Origin: Pempheris klunzingeri | Taxonomy: Eukaryota; Chordata; Actinopteri; Acropomatiformes; Pempheridae | Assembly (NCBI RefSeq): GCF_042242105.1 | Contig: NC_092024.1 | Span: forward strand, 8,689,501 to 8,753,500 | Length of the DNA: 64,000 bases | Direction: 5' to 3' | Notes under the pieces: generated by a model | Told to the model about the DNA's origin: nothing | The model's input: only the letters and a program-made list of their open reading frames with translations | The model's database searches: none | In this document: positions 1-12,892 of the stretch, in pieces | How the letters are laid out: the number at the start of each line of letters is the position of its first letter | Position numbering within the stretch: the stretch's first letter is position 1 | Position numbers and translations under genes: made by a program

Positions 1-114
1 AAGGATGAGAGCGAAGCAGCAGATTGTTTGGTTTTTCTGAAACGGAGCATTCAGACACAGGCTAAAAAAAAGCTGCAGCAGCCATGCTGTGAGGAAAAGA
101 ATGTGTATTTTTTG

Positions 115-154
115 TAGATTTACATGGTTTATTACAGTAAACCATGTAAATCTA
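115..154. repeat. Perfect inverted repeat, 17-bp arms
   Basis: The left arm at 115-131 is the exact reverse complement of the right arm at 138-154, with a 6-base loop (132-137). The arms are AT-rich (core ACATGGTTTA). No gene is recognisable nearby. It could be the core of a small palindromic mobile element or an isolated hairpin. Confidence 0.85.
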
Positions 155-2689
155 CTCCAGTTAGACCTCCAAATACAAGTATGAGCTTGAAAATGAGCAG
201 AATTTGGGGCCTTTAAACAGCGTGAAAAAATCAGTCAAAGCAATCAAATGTTCACGTTAGTACGATCCTTCGTAACGTTCGCATTACCCACTTTGATAAT
301 GATTCTAAAATGTGAAATGTTATATAATACATTAGTTGAGATGCAAAATATAAAACTGGTGAGTTTGAGAGACAATGAATAACAAAACATAGAAAAGAGC
401 AATTAATATGATTGTAAATATATAATTTTTCTAATCTGTTCTCAGTTTTTGGAAAAACTAAAGCAACTGATTTACATACAAACATTTCTAAATGGCTAGA
501 ATTAAGATTCTGTGCAAAGAAATATTTTTTTGTTTCCACAGGAAAATTCTTTTCATTCATCTACGACCATGACATACAATATCCTAAAAGGTAAAGATTG
601 ATATTTTCACCATAACTGTATAAATTATACAAGCTTTCTCCTTGCATATTTCATCATAATGGAGAGTTTGATACAATAAATGATGGGTTGTTTGACAAGG
701 ACAAGGCTGTGCATGTGATGCGCCTGCACACATCATCTCTGGAGGCCCACTTTTGGCTGATTCAGTGCTTGAGAGAGGGCATTGTGTGCAGACATGATTG
801 CAGTCTTTATTTTTCAACACTCATGAGTCACTTATGAATCACACTTAGTCTTTGCTAAAAGTTTATTTTAGCCTCTTCATACAAAGCTTCCCGGGCCAAC
901 TTTTGCAAAGGAATGGTACCAGTGGCCAAAGGTTTAGCATCAAAAACCTTTGCCATAGATGCATAGATTTGAAGTATGCATATATATACAGTATGCCTCA
1001 GGTATATCTGTATTGGAAAGTTCTGGGCTGCAAACCATCTGACGTGGATGGTGAGCTGGGTTGCACGAGGTTAACAATAGACGGAAACATTGGGAAGAGG
1101 CTAAATGAGCAGAGGATAAAATCTACCCAAAATACATCAAATACCATCTTTTTTTAAATAACTTTTTATGGTACATCAGCAGCGTTCACCATCTGTTTCT
1201 GCGCCTCTGTTATGACTTCATGGAAGCTGGTTATCTCAGCCTGAGGCGGGATGCCATTTCCATGCAGACAGCTCATCGAGATGAGTGACAAGTGTTGAGG
1301 TGCGAGTGTGACCAACAGAGGGAGAGGAAGGCGGGACTAAAAATACACTCCAGTGTCATGGTGTGAAGCCTCGCTGTTGCTCCGAGGAGCAAACCGCTAC
1401 CAAAATAGCATCTGTAGCTGTAAAAGGAGCCATGTGACTTGTATTACCCTGTAGGTCTCAAAAGTTCGACATTTACTGAATGTACTCCATCTGCCTACAG
1501 TGGTGGAAAATCATTTGTGCTGCCTTTTCTCTGGGCTGAATCTACCACCTGTGCTGCAATCCTAATCAGTGATGTCAAATTTGGCAGCTTGAAAAGCTTT
1601 CTGCAAAATCTCTCCACCTCCAAGACACAATGTCTGACCCACTCGCTATCACCAGCATTCTTGTCAACCAGACACTGGCTGAAAGTGCTCTATATGATGC
1701 CTGTATTAGTCTCATTACAGCACTACAGTGTAGCCATGATATGTTCTCTAATGAAGCTTAGTTCAAGTTCAACAGGAGGGTGACATTGTTTACCCTCTCA
1801 CCTTCTACTTGTTTACTCATTATGACTTCCGCCTCAGGCTCTTTTTAGTTTTCCTGTTTACTTTCATTATCCAATTAGTCAAATCTATGTTGGATTGAAT
1901 CATCCAACCAATAAGCCTAACTTTTATAACGAAGCTCTGTGCTCTTTATTATAATCGGCTAATCAGCTGTTCCCATATCCTTGCTGCCTCCAGCACATGT
2001 TATTTCCAGTTATTGGTTTTAGTCATGCTAGCTTCGGGACTCTGGGGACGCCACTGCCAGTCAGACGGTTTGATTTGGCTGGTAATAGGACACAACCCAC
2101 GCAGCTTATTATTTTATATTAGTCCTAGCTCTGCAGTCATGTTACCGGCTGCATTGTGACCGCTGCTGTTCTGTTGCTGCGCAGAGGTCTTTGTCGTCTC
2201 ATCTAAAATGGGCTTCATACCATCAACTAACCTTCAGTGATGTAAACTACAGCTTCTCATGATTCAGCGAGGTGTTAGCTCAGCCTGGTTCCAGACGTCG
2301 CAGCCCACATTCTCAGTCATTCAAATGAATGACGAGAAATTAAATGACAATCCAGTCTGATTATTGGGCTTCTGTTAGCTAGCTCACCCACTGTTCGCCT
2401 CTATGTACCCTGGGGTGCATATAGGCTACGCACTGTTACTTTCCCATTGTGGAGTACACCAAGTGTTCAGGTGTGAGACTAGACAAGAAGCAGCTAAAAG
2501 AGACTTTGCAATGTCAGCTCATTAGCTGTTTTATTATCAACCTTTTATATTCGATAGTGTTTCAAGAGCAACTTGCGGGTAAATTTTTTTCTGACATTTA
2601 TGTTTAACTTTGTCTGATAATGACCATTTTCAAGGGTAATGCAGGATTTGATACATTATACAAGATATAAGGGCAGAAATTCAAAGGAC
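155..2689. other. Non-coding stretch, nothing recognised
   Basis: Only short open frames occur, none with recognisable protein similarity or plausible splice partners. Base composition is AT-rich and ordinary for fish intergenic sequence. No RNA gene is recognised. Confidence 0.5.
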
Positions 2690-3900
2690 AAAAGTGGCTG
2701 TTTTCTGCAAAGCTCCTGAATACGCTCCTTTTTTCCAACACCGCATCATATGACGTAACATAAGGGAGTCGCTGTCCGCCGGTAGTGAGTCTGAGTGGTC
2801 TGTTACAGTGAGTTGGTGTGTTTTAGTGGCATTTCACCATATACTGTATCATCATGGTAAATTACTGGGCAGGTTGCCTGTCAGCCCATCCGTCCACATT
2901 TATCCTATAGCAGGAAAAGGAGGTCTGCTAGCTTTGTGCCTGGCTCTGTTTAGGGCGGGTGAGGAAATGGGACTTCACTGCTTCACTGCTGTTGGGAAAA
3001 ACGCGTTTATTTGTGGTGCTCATTTCAGGATTATCTTCCTGCCGATATCATGGAGATTTAAAACTGAAAACTGCTGCCGTTCCTTCTTCTGGTTGTGCCC
3101 GTCAGAGACTCAGTTCAACCAAAACGTGCTCTGTGTGCCGCAAGTCTGGTTTTCTGACTTTTGCTAACAGCAGCGTGTGATATGTAGTAACTGTATTCTC
3201 TCTCTCTCATAACTCACTTTCTCCTTTCTGACTGTTATTCCTTCAAACCCTCGCCTGCTGCTGGTCTCTTGGACGACTAACAGGCTCATAATTATACTGC
3301 TGTGGTCTGTCACAGTTATATGAATAGATATTTACAACCTCCTCAGTATCAAAATTAGCTTCAGATCCATTCATTCCTATTGTGTAAATCTACCGCTATC
3401 ACTTCCGGTTTGGCTTTTTCACATGCAGAAGTAAAATTCTCTCACAGAAATGACTCCAGGAGTCACTGTAGGGAATCTAGTTCCTAGATCATTTTCCTAC
3501 ACATTAATTGGATGGAGTCTCTAACCTGCCAGTTGCTCTTTAACCTCAACATGGCGACAGACAGTGCCCATGAAGGAGAGCTATGGGGCTGTGAGGTTGG
3601 GAAGCACAGAGCTAGCCCACTGATGAAGATTGTGGAAGGCTCTGGGTGAATCAAAATAAAGTCATATATAGCATTTCTGTTTCGGTGTTTCTTTGGCATC
3701 CTAACTGGCAGACATAAAACGGGTCCTCTGCCCACTGAGGTTTAACTGATCCAATTTCTAACACCCGACAGCTCTCCCTCCGAGGAAATGTTTGTAGAAG
3801 TAAAAATCCAATTTTCTGTTTTCCTGGATGACAACATCTGCCCCTCTTGTCTGTCTGCGAGACAATTGAGATGACAGTACTAAATGCTATTTCCACAACT
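2690..3900 (+). repeat. Possible degraded interspersed repeat
   Basis: The block around 3020-3880 has mixed composition with many small frames that decay into stops on both strands. Parts of it (about 3040-3180 and 3640-3850) resemble, from memory only, a long dispersed sequence seen in other teleosts. No coding domain, terminal repeat or target-site duplication is visible, so the class is not assigned. Confidence 0.25.
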
Positions 3901-4316
3901 CAAGTTCAGCAAACAAAGCTCACTAGCACACCACTTATCTAAATAATCTACATGTATACTGTATATGCAATTCAGATCTCCGTGTCTCTCTTATTCGTTT
4001 TGTTTTTTACACCCCACCCCCACCCTCCCCGTCTCCTCCCTCGTCTGTCTTCTGTCTCTTGGGAACATCGAGCACACCAGACTGAGGTGCCACATCTCAG
4101 AGGATTACAGAGTTCTTCAACCAGCTCATTGCCCCCACCCTCATCTGCTTCCTTACATTTTAATAAATAATCAGACTAATTTCTTGTTAAGGTCTGCTTT
4201 GTACTCATGCATTTGACACAAAAACACAGTAGTTTGCTGACATGTTTCGGTTACTCAGAGTTTCTTGCTCTGTTGATTTCAGCTCGCTGTGATATGGTTG
4301 CCATACGCTAAGCACC

Positions 4317-4319
<3 letters not shown>

Positions 4320-4349
<30 letters not shown>
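4320..4349. repeat. (AC)n microsatellite
   Basis: About 15 uninterrupted AC dinucleotides, read directly from the sequence. Confidence 0.97.
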
Positions 4350-4352
<3 letters not shown>

Positions 4353-4663
4353 CTGCACAGAAAATACCGCATGGCCAAATACAGATATTATGAAATAATA
4401 TAAATAAATTCATTTTTAAAGTATTTAAATAAATCAAATTTTAAAATTAAATCATAAATGCAGATGTACAGTCACTTCAGCCCTCTGCGCCCATTCATCA
4501 TCCATAATGATTTTTCCATTAGTCCAAAGTGATGGAACTGCAATCTCTAATTTCCTCAAATAAGGAGCACGGGTTTATCCCCACCACTGTCCACCCAAAA
4601 ATCTGCCCTGATTCAGACAACATTTAATGTGAAACTTCACAGCATGTGAAACTACGGACAGTA

Positions 4664-5110
4664 AACAAGAAGTGGATGCAGCCGCCGTGACATCATCAAT
4701 TGGTTTGTGGACCCACTGAGTTTTGCTTTATGGGCATCGCCATCTTGGTTTTTTGGAGCCAGATGCTAACATTCACTCAATGATTTGTAGTCACAAGGTA
4801 GTCCTGACTGAGAGCGTATCCTGCTTTATCGTCTAGTTTAGTCTAAATGGGACCATCATTTCCTAAATGAGCATCATGCTGTGTTGTGGGAGACTTAAAA
4901 CTAGTGAGAGAGACCATAAAGTCATTAGGAAAATGTTTACTGAGGTAATGAATCAAGTGAGAAGTCGGCTCATTTTCTCATTGACTTCCATACAATTGGA
5001 CTTCTTTTTTGGAGGCAGCAGAGCGGCCCCCTGCTGGTCATTAGAAAGAATGCAGGTTCAAAGCTCCTCAGCACTGGCTTCACTCTTCAGACCCCCAAGC
5101 TACGTCCACT
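4664..5110 (+). repeat. Teleost interspersed repeat copy
   Basis: The segment contains the phrases GCCATCTTGGTTTTTTGGAG (about 4740) and CTCATTGACTTCCATACAAT (about 4977), followed by a CCCCCTGCTGG block and GAATGCAGGTTCAAAG. This order of phrases recurs, in my recollection, across many teleost genomes as a non-coding dispersed repeat. No ORF or terminal inverted repeat is visible and I cannot name the family. The CCCCCTGCTGG block is also a CTCF-core match. Confidence 0.6.
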
Positions 5111-5598
5111 TCTCTTATACAGTCTGTGTGTACACAGTAAAACAATTTTTTTAATCATTATTTATTGGTGATCATGTGACCATTGTGATCATGTGACCTT
5201 TAATCTACTGCCAACACCTGGGACCACATCACCTTATCTCATAAACTGTTTACTCATCCTTAATCCTTTAATTCTAATTCTGCGTGCAGTCATGTTTCCA
5301 ACAAGAAGAACCTTCAGTTAGCCCTGTAGAAATACTGCATTGAGCCCAGTTCTCTGTGACAGTGACTGCTAACTGAGGAGATGATTAGGCTTTGGCGGAG
5401 GTCTGTTTTCTTTTGAGTGCTTTCTGGCTTAGCTTGTAAATATGTATCATGCTACGGCTGTTTATGGTTTGGAAGTGGAGGCAATTGCAGCTGGGTGAAA
5501 GAGGTTTCAATCAGCATTACTGTAAGGCACTGATGATCAGAATCAGCACGCAGAACCCCCCCCACACATCGCTGCCAACCCCACTCCTTCCCCCCCTG

Positions 5599-5599
<1 letters not shown>

Positions 5600-5646
<47 letters not shown>
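5600..5646. repeat. (CA)n microsatellite
   Basis: About 23 uninterrupted CA units after a C-rich tract. The long open frames through this stretch simply translate the repeat and are not genes. Confidence 0.97.
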
Positions 5647-5647
<1 letters not shown>

Positions 5648-6820
5648 CAAAGGAGCGACATGTTGCTGAAGCTGTCCTCAGGCAGCTCGAGGAGAGAATC
5701 TTTTCATTCTGGTCACTGTGTATCTTGACCTTCTCCGCTGTGGCAGCTGGTCTTATGTGGAGAAAATGGCCTCGGGTGTTGTGGTGTGACCATCACTTCA
5801 TTTGCACACAGCCCAAATCAATTATGAAACATTATTTATTGCTGGGTTCCAATCCCATTGAAATTTTGCACATTTAAAACCTGAACAATATTGACATCTA
5901 GTGGTGTGAAATTAATTAATCTATTGTTGAACACAAGTCACAATTTAGTCCTCAGTTCAATGAAAGCATTAAAAATGATTTCTGTGTCCAAATTAGAATT
6001 GAAATTGAATTTCGGTCCACATGGAATTGCACGAGACATGGGCAAAAATGACAAAAGTAAATAAATGAATTAATGAAATGAAATTAGTTCCAACAAAACA
6101 ACACAGTAGAAGGTTTTACTTTACTTACTTTTCTACAGACTGAAGAAGTGTCATCTGAAGTTTCATCTTTTTACATTTATGTTTTAATCATTTTTTATTT
6201 TATATATTTCTTTTATAATGATAAAATTAAAATGTCATTATTTCAGTCACCCCTTGTCTCCAATATATGCACACAAACATTCTCATTTTGAACAACTTGG
6301 GGGTACTTAAAATTAATAATTTATTTTTGAATTTATACATTTATACATACATTTGTACTATTTTAAGATTTTAAAAGTTTTTGACCTTTTGAGTCTCTAA
6401 TAAACACTGGACTAGTTGGTTCGTGGTAAGTATTATTATTAACTATTTGTATGGCTGAACATTATGAAGTGTAAAAGAGGCTTGTAGTGTAACATATACA
6501 CCGTTTTGATAGTAAAAGCAAATGAAAGTGATCACAATGGACATTGCACACTGGATTGAATTCCAGTGACCTAAAACATAGAGTGTTGCAGGACAGGTTA
6601 ACACGAGCGTAAGAGATTTTCACATTTTGTTTTATAACATAAACAAAGGTTGCTAACAGTTGAGAAGTCGTGGCCTGTGATCTCCCTAGAGCTTCTGCCC
6701 ACTGCTGGCTCAGAATCTACACGCTGCTCTCCAGGAACCTCGATTCCCTGATTTTTCCCTCCACAAAAGCCCATCCACTATATTACTATATACTATGAAT
6801 ACTAAATACTATATTTCATC

Positions 6821-7330
6821 TGTGGTATGGTACAGCATTCTGTGGTATTCTACGGTAATGTGTGGTATCTATGGTAATAGCATACAGGAGTAGTATGCTA
6901 ATGTACAGTAATGTATGTAACGTACAGTAATGTAAATAAATTCTATGGTAAGGTAAGGTATTCTGTGGTCATCTATGGTAATGTATGGTAACTTGTGGTA
7001 ATGTATGGTATTCTATGGTAATGTACGTTATTCTATGGTAATGTACGGTACTGTAAGGTATCCTATGGTAATGTACGTTATTCTATGGTAATGTACGGTA
7101 TTCTGTGGTAATGTGCGGTATTCTATGGTAATACAGGGTAATGCACAGTAACTTCTGATAATATACATTAATGTACAGTAACATATGGTAATGTATGGTA
7201 TTCTATGGTAATATATGGTATTGTACAGTATTTTATGGTATGATACAGAATTTTATGGTAATCTATGGTATGGTGTGTATTCTATGGTAATGTATGGTAT
7301 TCTATGGTAATGTACAGTATTGTAGGGAAT
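6821..7330 (+). repeat. Minisatellite, 10-bp unit with 20-bp dimer
   Basis: About 510 bp of tandem, diverged decamers ending in GGTA. The commonest pair is TTCTATGGTA followed by ATGTATGGTA or ATGTACGGTA, so a 20-bp higher-order unit is laid over a 10-bp monomer. The register is kept for many copies with few indels, most regularly at 6961-7130. A looser AT-rich lead-in starts near 6780. Confidence 0.93.
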
Positions 7331-7947
7331 GGTCATTGGCACCTGAAAAGTAGAACAGCTGCACCCCTGTTATAAGACTTGGTGGAGCAAACGTGTTTTT
7401 GCATCCACACTTTTTAGTCAAACAACTTTGCTATTTTCAAACATTTTAGCAAGTTTGGATCAAAATTAGTTTCATCTTGACGTATTATATATAGTATGTC
7501 AATTAAGAATTTAATTCCATGTACGTACTTTCTCACTGTCGTTTTCTCATATAAACCAGTTCCTGACAAGTCAGATCCGTACATCAGGAATTGAGAAGCC
7601 ACAGCCACACAGTCTATGCACATAACAGGAGACTGACTGTGTCAGACTTGTTACAACCTACTGAAATACTCTGGTTTAGGCGAGGGCTGCAGGAGGCAGG
7701 ACATGATGCAAAAGGACGCTGCAGTTGTAATTCTGCATTTTTAAGTGTTTACCAGAGACAGAGTGAGTTTTATTGTACTAGAAATCACAGGAGGTTCTCT
7801 CTCCTATCGAACTACGTAAGATACAATAACTACTGAGGTTATTGCCCCCTTAATATCTGTGTGGTTGGTTTTCGATCACTATATTTATATGAAGAAGTTT
7901 ATCTTCAGGGATTTCTGTAAATAAACTTTAGGAAATCAGGCAACGCA

Positions 7948-8345
7948 CAGTACCAGTCAAAAATGTGGACACACCTCTTCATTCTGTGTTTTTTTACATT
8001 GCAGATTAATATTGAAGACATCAAAATAATGTAGGAAGCATAAAAGTGGTAAACAAACCAGAACATGTTTTACAGTGATGCTTCAAAGTGGCCACCTTTT
8101 GCTTTGATGACGGCTTTGAACACTCTTGGCATTCCCTCAGTCAGCCTCGTGAGGTCGTCACCTGGATGGTTCTCCAACAGCATGAAGCAGTCCCCAGAGG
8201 TGCTGAGCACTTGTTGGCTGCTTTTCCTTCACTCTGCGGTCCATCTCATCCAAAACCATCTCATTTGGGTTTAGGTCGAGTGACTGTCGAGGCCAATTCA
8301 TCACTAAATGGGATGGTGTGCCAAAACCTTTGACTGGTACTGTAT
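7948..8345 (-). mobile_element. Internally deleted Tc1/mariner-type remnant
   Basis: The left end begins CAGTACCAGTCAAAAATGTG at 7948 and the right end finishes with the inverted counterpart, CCTTTGACTGGTACTGTA, at about 8327-8344. These are typical terminal inverted repeats of fish Tc1-like elements. On the minus strand at 8158-8290 a relic of the transposase C terminus is readable: WPRQSLDLNPNE, then DEMDRRVKEKQPTS. In the family this is the catalytic DDE/D region, usually WP(R/A)QSPDLNPIE. Only about 400 bp remain of a usual 1.2-1.6 kb and most of the transposase is gone, so the copy is dead and could move only if an enzyme were supplied by another element. Confidence 0.88.
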
Positions 8346-9165
8346 GTCCAGATGAGTTAAGTAGCTTTGTAATTTGTCTTGGCAAAAGAATTTCCCGCTA
8401 TTCCTCCCCTTGCCCATCACTATTCATGCACCCTCACTTTTAATTAAAGCCAGGCGATCGTGATGGTGAACGCGCATCGTGGTTTGTCCAGGACTCCTCC
8501 ATCCTGACAAGTAAAATCCTAAAATCTCCCAGTTTTCAAAATTAAAGACCAAATTATCCCAGTTTCCACCAAAATCAAGATAATAATCGTAATGACTTCC
8601 TTGTATATCATGGTATGCCCCATTTATTAACATAAACAATGCATCACGTGTGTGAATTCAACACGGATTGGTCTGCACTTGTGTCAATCAATCAGTGTGT
8701 TCTTGTCAAGATTTTGGCTTGTGGCTCTTTCTGACAGAACTCAATATGCTAACAGTTGGCTGTCAGACTGAGGAGAAAGTCAGTGTTTTCTAAAGAGCCG
8801 CAGGAGGACCCAGCAACAAAAACGCAGCCGTGGTGTTTTATGGCGCACTTAGCAATTGTGATAAGTGCTAAAATAAGTGCCATTGCTCATCAGATGTAAT
8901 AATATCATTCTGTGTGACCTCCCCATCTAAAAACAGTCCAACAAACCCACACACTATCACAGGTAGTGGGCACATTTTACAGTCTACATCAAGTTTAATT
9001 GAACAGTATTGATGGATGTCAACCGACATCTTTATTTGTTTGTTTTTTACGTGTTGTGTTTTGTGTGGAAGTCTCTCTGTACCCACAGACATCGCAAAGG
9101 AGAGAGTGGGTTAGAGTGTGAAATTAGTGTTAAAATCTCAGGTTTAACATGGACCCAAACGCCTG

Positions 9166-9168
<3 letters not shown>
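8346..9168. other. Non-coding stretch, nothing recognised
   Basis: Short open frames occur on both strands without recognisable domains or splice-site support. Confidence 0.4.

Positions 9169-9202
<34 letters not shown>
9169..9202. repeat. (TG)n microsatellite
   Basis: About 17 TG units followed by imperfect TGCGTGAGTGTG. Confidence 0.97.
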
Positions 9203-9206
<4 letters not shown>

Positions 9207-11716
9207 AGTGTGTGCCCTTGAACACAGCCTCTGAGAACATTTTTTTTTGCAGCTGAAGGAAATGACTTTTATGCAGCAACAGAAAAAAGAAAAGAAATTG
9301 AATTGGGCATAGCATTGAACAACTGAAACTGTAAGTATGTGTGCAGGGGTTTCAGACTAAAATGTAAAATGGTGAATTAAATCAGAAAAATTATTCACCT
9401 CTCTGATGTATTGTGACAAATAATAAGCCGATGTTCCGCTTTCAGACTGAAAGTAAATAATGTCAAACCTTTCGCCCCATTTACGGCTCTTGATGTTGTT
9501 ACTGACTGCGCTACCTGAGGAAAGTGATGAAACACAAAAGATATTCTTGTCAAAATGTCGGCGAGCACCAGATGAGATAAATTTCCTGGGATGCAGGGGG
9601 CTTTCCTTTCTCATGTCATGCATGATTCCCTGTGGACAGGGGGGGAGGGGGGTGGGTGAAGTAAGTTTGCTGCAGCCACCATCTCTTGTCAAGACGCTCA
9701 AGAGGCTATTTGTTATTCCGCATCTGTGAAGGGGGACTGACATCTCCCATTGGCAGTTGAAGCACATCTAGCCGTGCCCTCTGCCCCCTTCATCCCCTGT
9801 GGTTTGCTCAGCTGAAATGGGACAAAACTCGCAGGGGCTTATAGGAATTCACTGGCGGGGAGGGGGGGGGTGTCTGGCGGAGACACATCCAGGGGTTTTC
9901 TGACAGATGTGCCATGGTATTGTGGGACTGCGATCGCCTCCGGAGACTGGTGGATCACCTTATTACATACATTTACACAGGATATGGAAGCATGAAGATA
10001 ATGTTTGATGCCAGCGGGCGAGTTAAAACTTTTCCATGCATGGATACAGGCTGAGGGATTACTGTGGCCTGCCCTGCTTGGAGAGGAACGTGGATTTATG
10101 CTTTCTCTTGGTATGATCTGATACATATCATTAGTACGGTTTTTATTGTGTCATTTTACGACATCCATTCGTTGAAATACAACCACAGCGGAGAAAAAAA
10201 ATAAAGTAACGATATAAGATATAATCTGAAAAATGTCATCTTGTACCAGGGGTCACTGTACGCTTTGATTTCTCTAAAGCGGATCATTTAAAAAGGAGAT
10301 AGAGGGAAGACAACTCAAGGTGAAACACAAAGAAATGGAACTTCATGCAGCTTGTCTGGGCATTCTCCACAGGACCAGCAGCGTTTGTAGAGGTCTGACG
10401 ATCCCCAATGAACACTACATTAAAGAGATAATGCTGGGTTTAGTAAACGGTGGTATGAAATTATGCAGGAACAAAATGAATAATGCTCCTTGTACTAGAC
10501 CACAACACTGAAAAACATCCATCGAGTCAGTGAGGAAGGACTGGATGAAAATCGAGCACAAGAGAAACATCGCAGAGTGGCAGACGTGGGAAGAAGCGTT
10601 GTCTAAAGGGAGTCCAGCAGCTTATTTCTGCTCTAAGGCCCCTAGTAGGTAAATCTGGCCGTGTATCCAGCACTAAGTGATGCCCAGCATGTGTGGTCTT
10701 ACAAAATGTTTGATGGCAAGAACAACCTATACAATCACATGGTAGATCATCAAGTACAGATCCACAGCCTCACAGAGAAACCATTCCCAAAGACCTAATT
10801 AAATGTCCTATTGTGAGGGATACAAGGAGCTCCGTCTGCCACAATTTCTCACCAAAACAACAAAAAAAATCTCATTAAATAAGTGAGTCTGTTGGCAACA
10901 ATCTAATGATGCAATAGTTAGTAGTCTGGCCAGAGTATGTGCAGCCCAAAGTGATAAAACGAGCGGCTTTTATTGAGTAGATCATTTCTCAGCTCTTGTT
11001 ACAAGTTTTGCATCAGCTAATTAAATCCAGTCATTATATTTCTTTGCAAGTTAGATAACAATGTCCCTATTTAAATTTTGTCAATAAAAGATCATTCACA
11101 GGAGACACTACACACACCCACATACAAGGTTTGTGGATTCAGTATGTTGATATAATTTAATACTTAATTTCAGATTTAATGTTCCCAAGCGTTCTTTCCT
11201 TTTTCCTCCGTTTTATTCAACATAAAATGGTTTCGCTCGATATCCCCCCGAACCTTCCCTCCATATCTGCATGCAGTGCATCAGTTCAAGTGCTTGGCTA
11301 ACCTCTCAGCTGTTGCCTCGTAAGAAAGGTGATGGATGAAACTCATCCAGATGCACCATAGTGGGCGGACCGATACTTTCCTTTCTTCGATTCCGCGGAC
11401 TTCCTGCATAACATCAGATGTCAAAAGCCGGGGCTCCAGGGGCCAGATGAGCACAGAAACCATGCGTGCACACACACATGAAGTGGTATTTATGAGAGAG
11501 GACATGAGGGATGAGGTGAGAGGTGTCACCTAATAGTAAAACATTGTCCTGTTAAGATGAGATGAACGAGGCTCGTGCAAGTGCGACCGGTTCCGCGATG
11601 GCTGAACAGACTCGGGTGTGCGCAGAGGAGAGCGTGCATGAATCTGGCTCCGGGTCAGCTCACACAGGGCTGCTGAGCCCCCCAGCACCGCAGTCAGGGC
11701 ACCTTTCCTTCAGTGG
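9203..11716. other. Non-coding stretch, nothing recognised
   Basis: Contains homopolymer runs of G (about 9640 and 9860) and short frames only. A minus-strand frame at 11281-11529 reads for 82 codons, but has no recognisable homologue and no splice partners I trust. Confidence 0.4.
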
Positions 11717-11793
11717 GTGACCGTGTAAAGCACTGTGAGACAACTCTGTTGTGATATTGGGCTATACAAATACATTGAATTGAATTGAATTGA
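11717..11793 (+). repeat. 3'-tail-like fragment of a retroposon
   Basis: The sequence GTGTAAAGCACTGTGAGACA, then GGGCTATACAAATACATTGA and three ATTGA/ATTGAATTGA units, has the form of a 3' end of fish LINE/SINE elements (GTAAAGCACTTT...GCTATATAAATA, then a short simple repeat). Only the tail is recognisable; no reverse transcriptase or RNA promoter boxes are seen upstream. The family is not assigned. Confidence 0.5.
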
Positions 11794-12892
11794 GAGGAAA
11801 AATGTGATGACCAATCACAGCCTGCTTGTGTATTTTGTATTTTTGTCCAAGCTTTACAATGTTGTTCTGCTAACAAAAAAAAGAAAAGAAAAAAGGTTTG
11901 AACCACTGTTGTCGTCATTATTCATGAGCACACATTCAAATGTGCAAAAAGTCTGGTTCATTCACACAATTATAAACTTCTCACAGTCTATATAACAGTT
12001 CATGAATGGTTTTGCTACTGATGCCAGTGGCTCGGGGTAACAAGTCATCAGGAATCGTTTGGAGAAGCCGCGTGGTTTCCCCCTCAGCTCGCTAAACTCC
12101 ACAGTTTCACCACATCTCAGCCACGAGCTGCTAATGAGCCAAAGTCTCTCCTCTCCATTATTTACGGTCTCATGGGCCAGGAAGTGGTGTCAACATCGTG
12201 ACAGGAAGACGTCTCCCTTGGGCGCTTTAACAATAGATTGGACGGCTCTCCAACCTCTTAGAGACCCTGGGGGCCAATCCAAGGTCAGAGGGAAATCCAA
12301 TGAGTCCCCATGGTGATATGAGTAAGATGAATTTTATTGCCATCTTATTCAAAACCGAGTGATCGCAGGGTTGAATAAAGTCAGTGATGGATGGTAGCGG
12401 TATGATCTGTAGGTGAGGTTCCGGAGAATAAACCTGATTTAGCAAAGTAATCCCGGTTTAACTGGCGATCTGGCTCTCTGCTGCGTTTGCCATTGTCCTC
12501 TAGAAGTAAGTGGCTCAACCATCTCCTCCGTTTCACAAGTTGGTATGCAGCCCGAGCTCCTTCAGAGAACAAAGATGATCAGGTGGAAGCGTGATGGATG
12601 GTCGTCCTGTGCCGTAAGGAACGACCAACGCAAAGACAGGCACTTTGTGGGACATTCGGAGAGCATCATCTTGCCCTCCACTTTCAGACACTGTAAATTC
12701 ACTCCATTTTGCTCATTAAATCTGGATATTTTATGTGATGGGTGGCATGCGGGTACACTTACAAGAAGTAATGGAGGTAAAGTTCACAGGGAAACATAAC
12801 CGAAAAACAAAGACAAGAAAAATAACACAAAAGATGACTCCAAGGTGCCTCTGCATCTTTTAAAAAAAAAAAAATCACAATTAAACACTTAC

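Noticed and set aside
5449..5877. 142-codon open frame through the (CA)n tract
   Set aside because: Its length comes from translating the dinucleotide repeat (alternating Thr/His); there is no domain and no splice support.
9357..9767. 136-codon minus-strand frame
   Set aside because: No recognisable similarity, low-complexity content, overlapped by an equally meaningless plus-strand frame.
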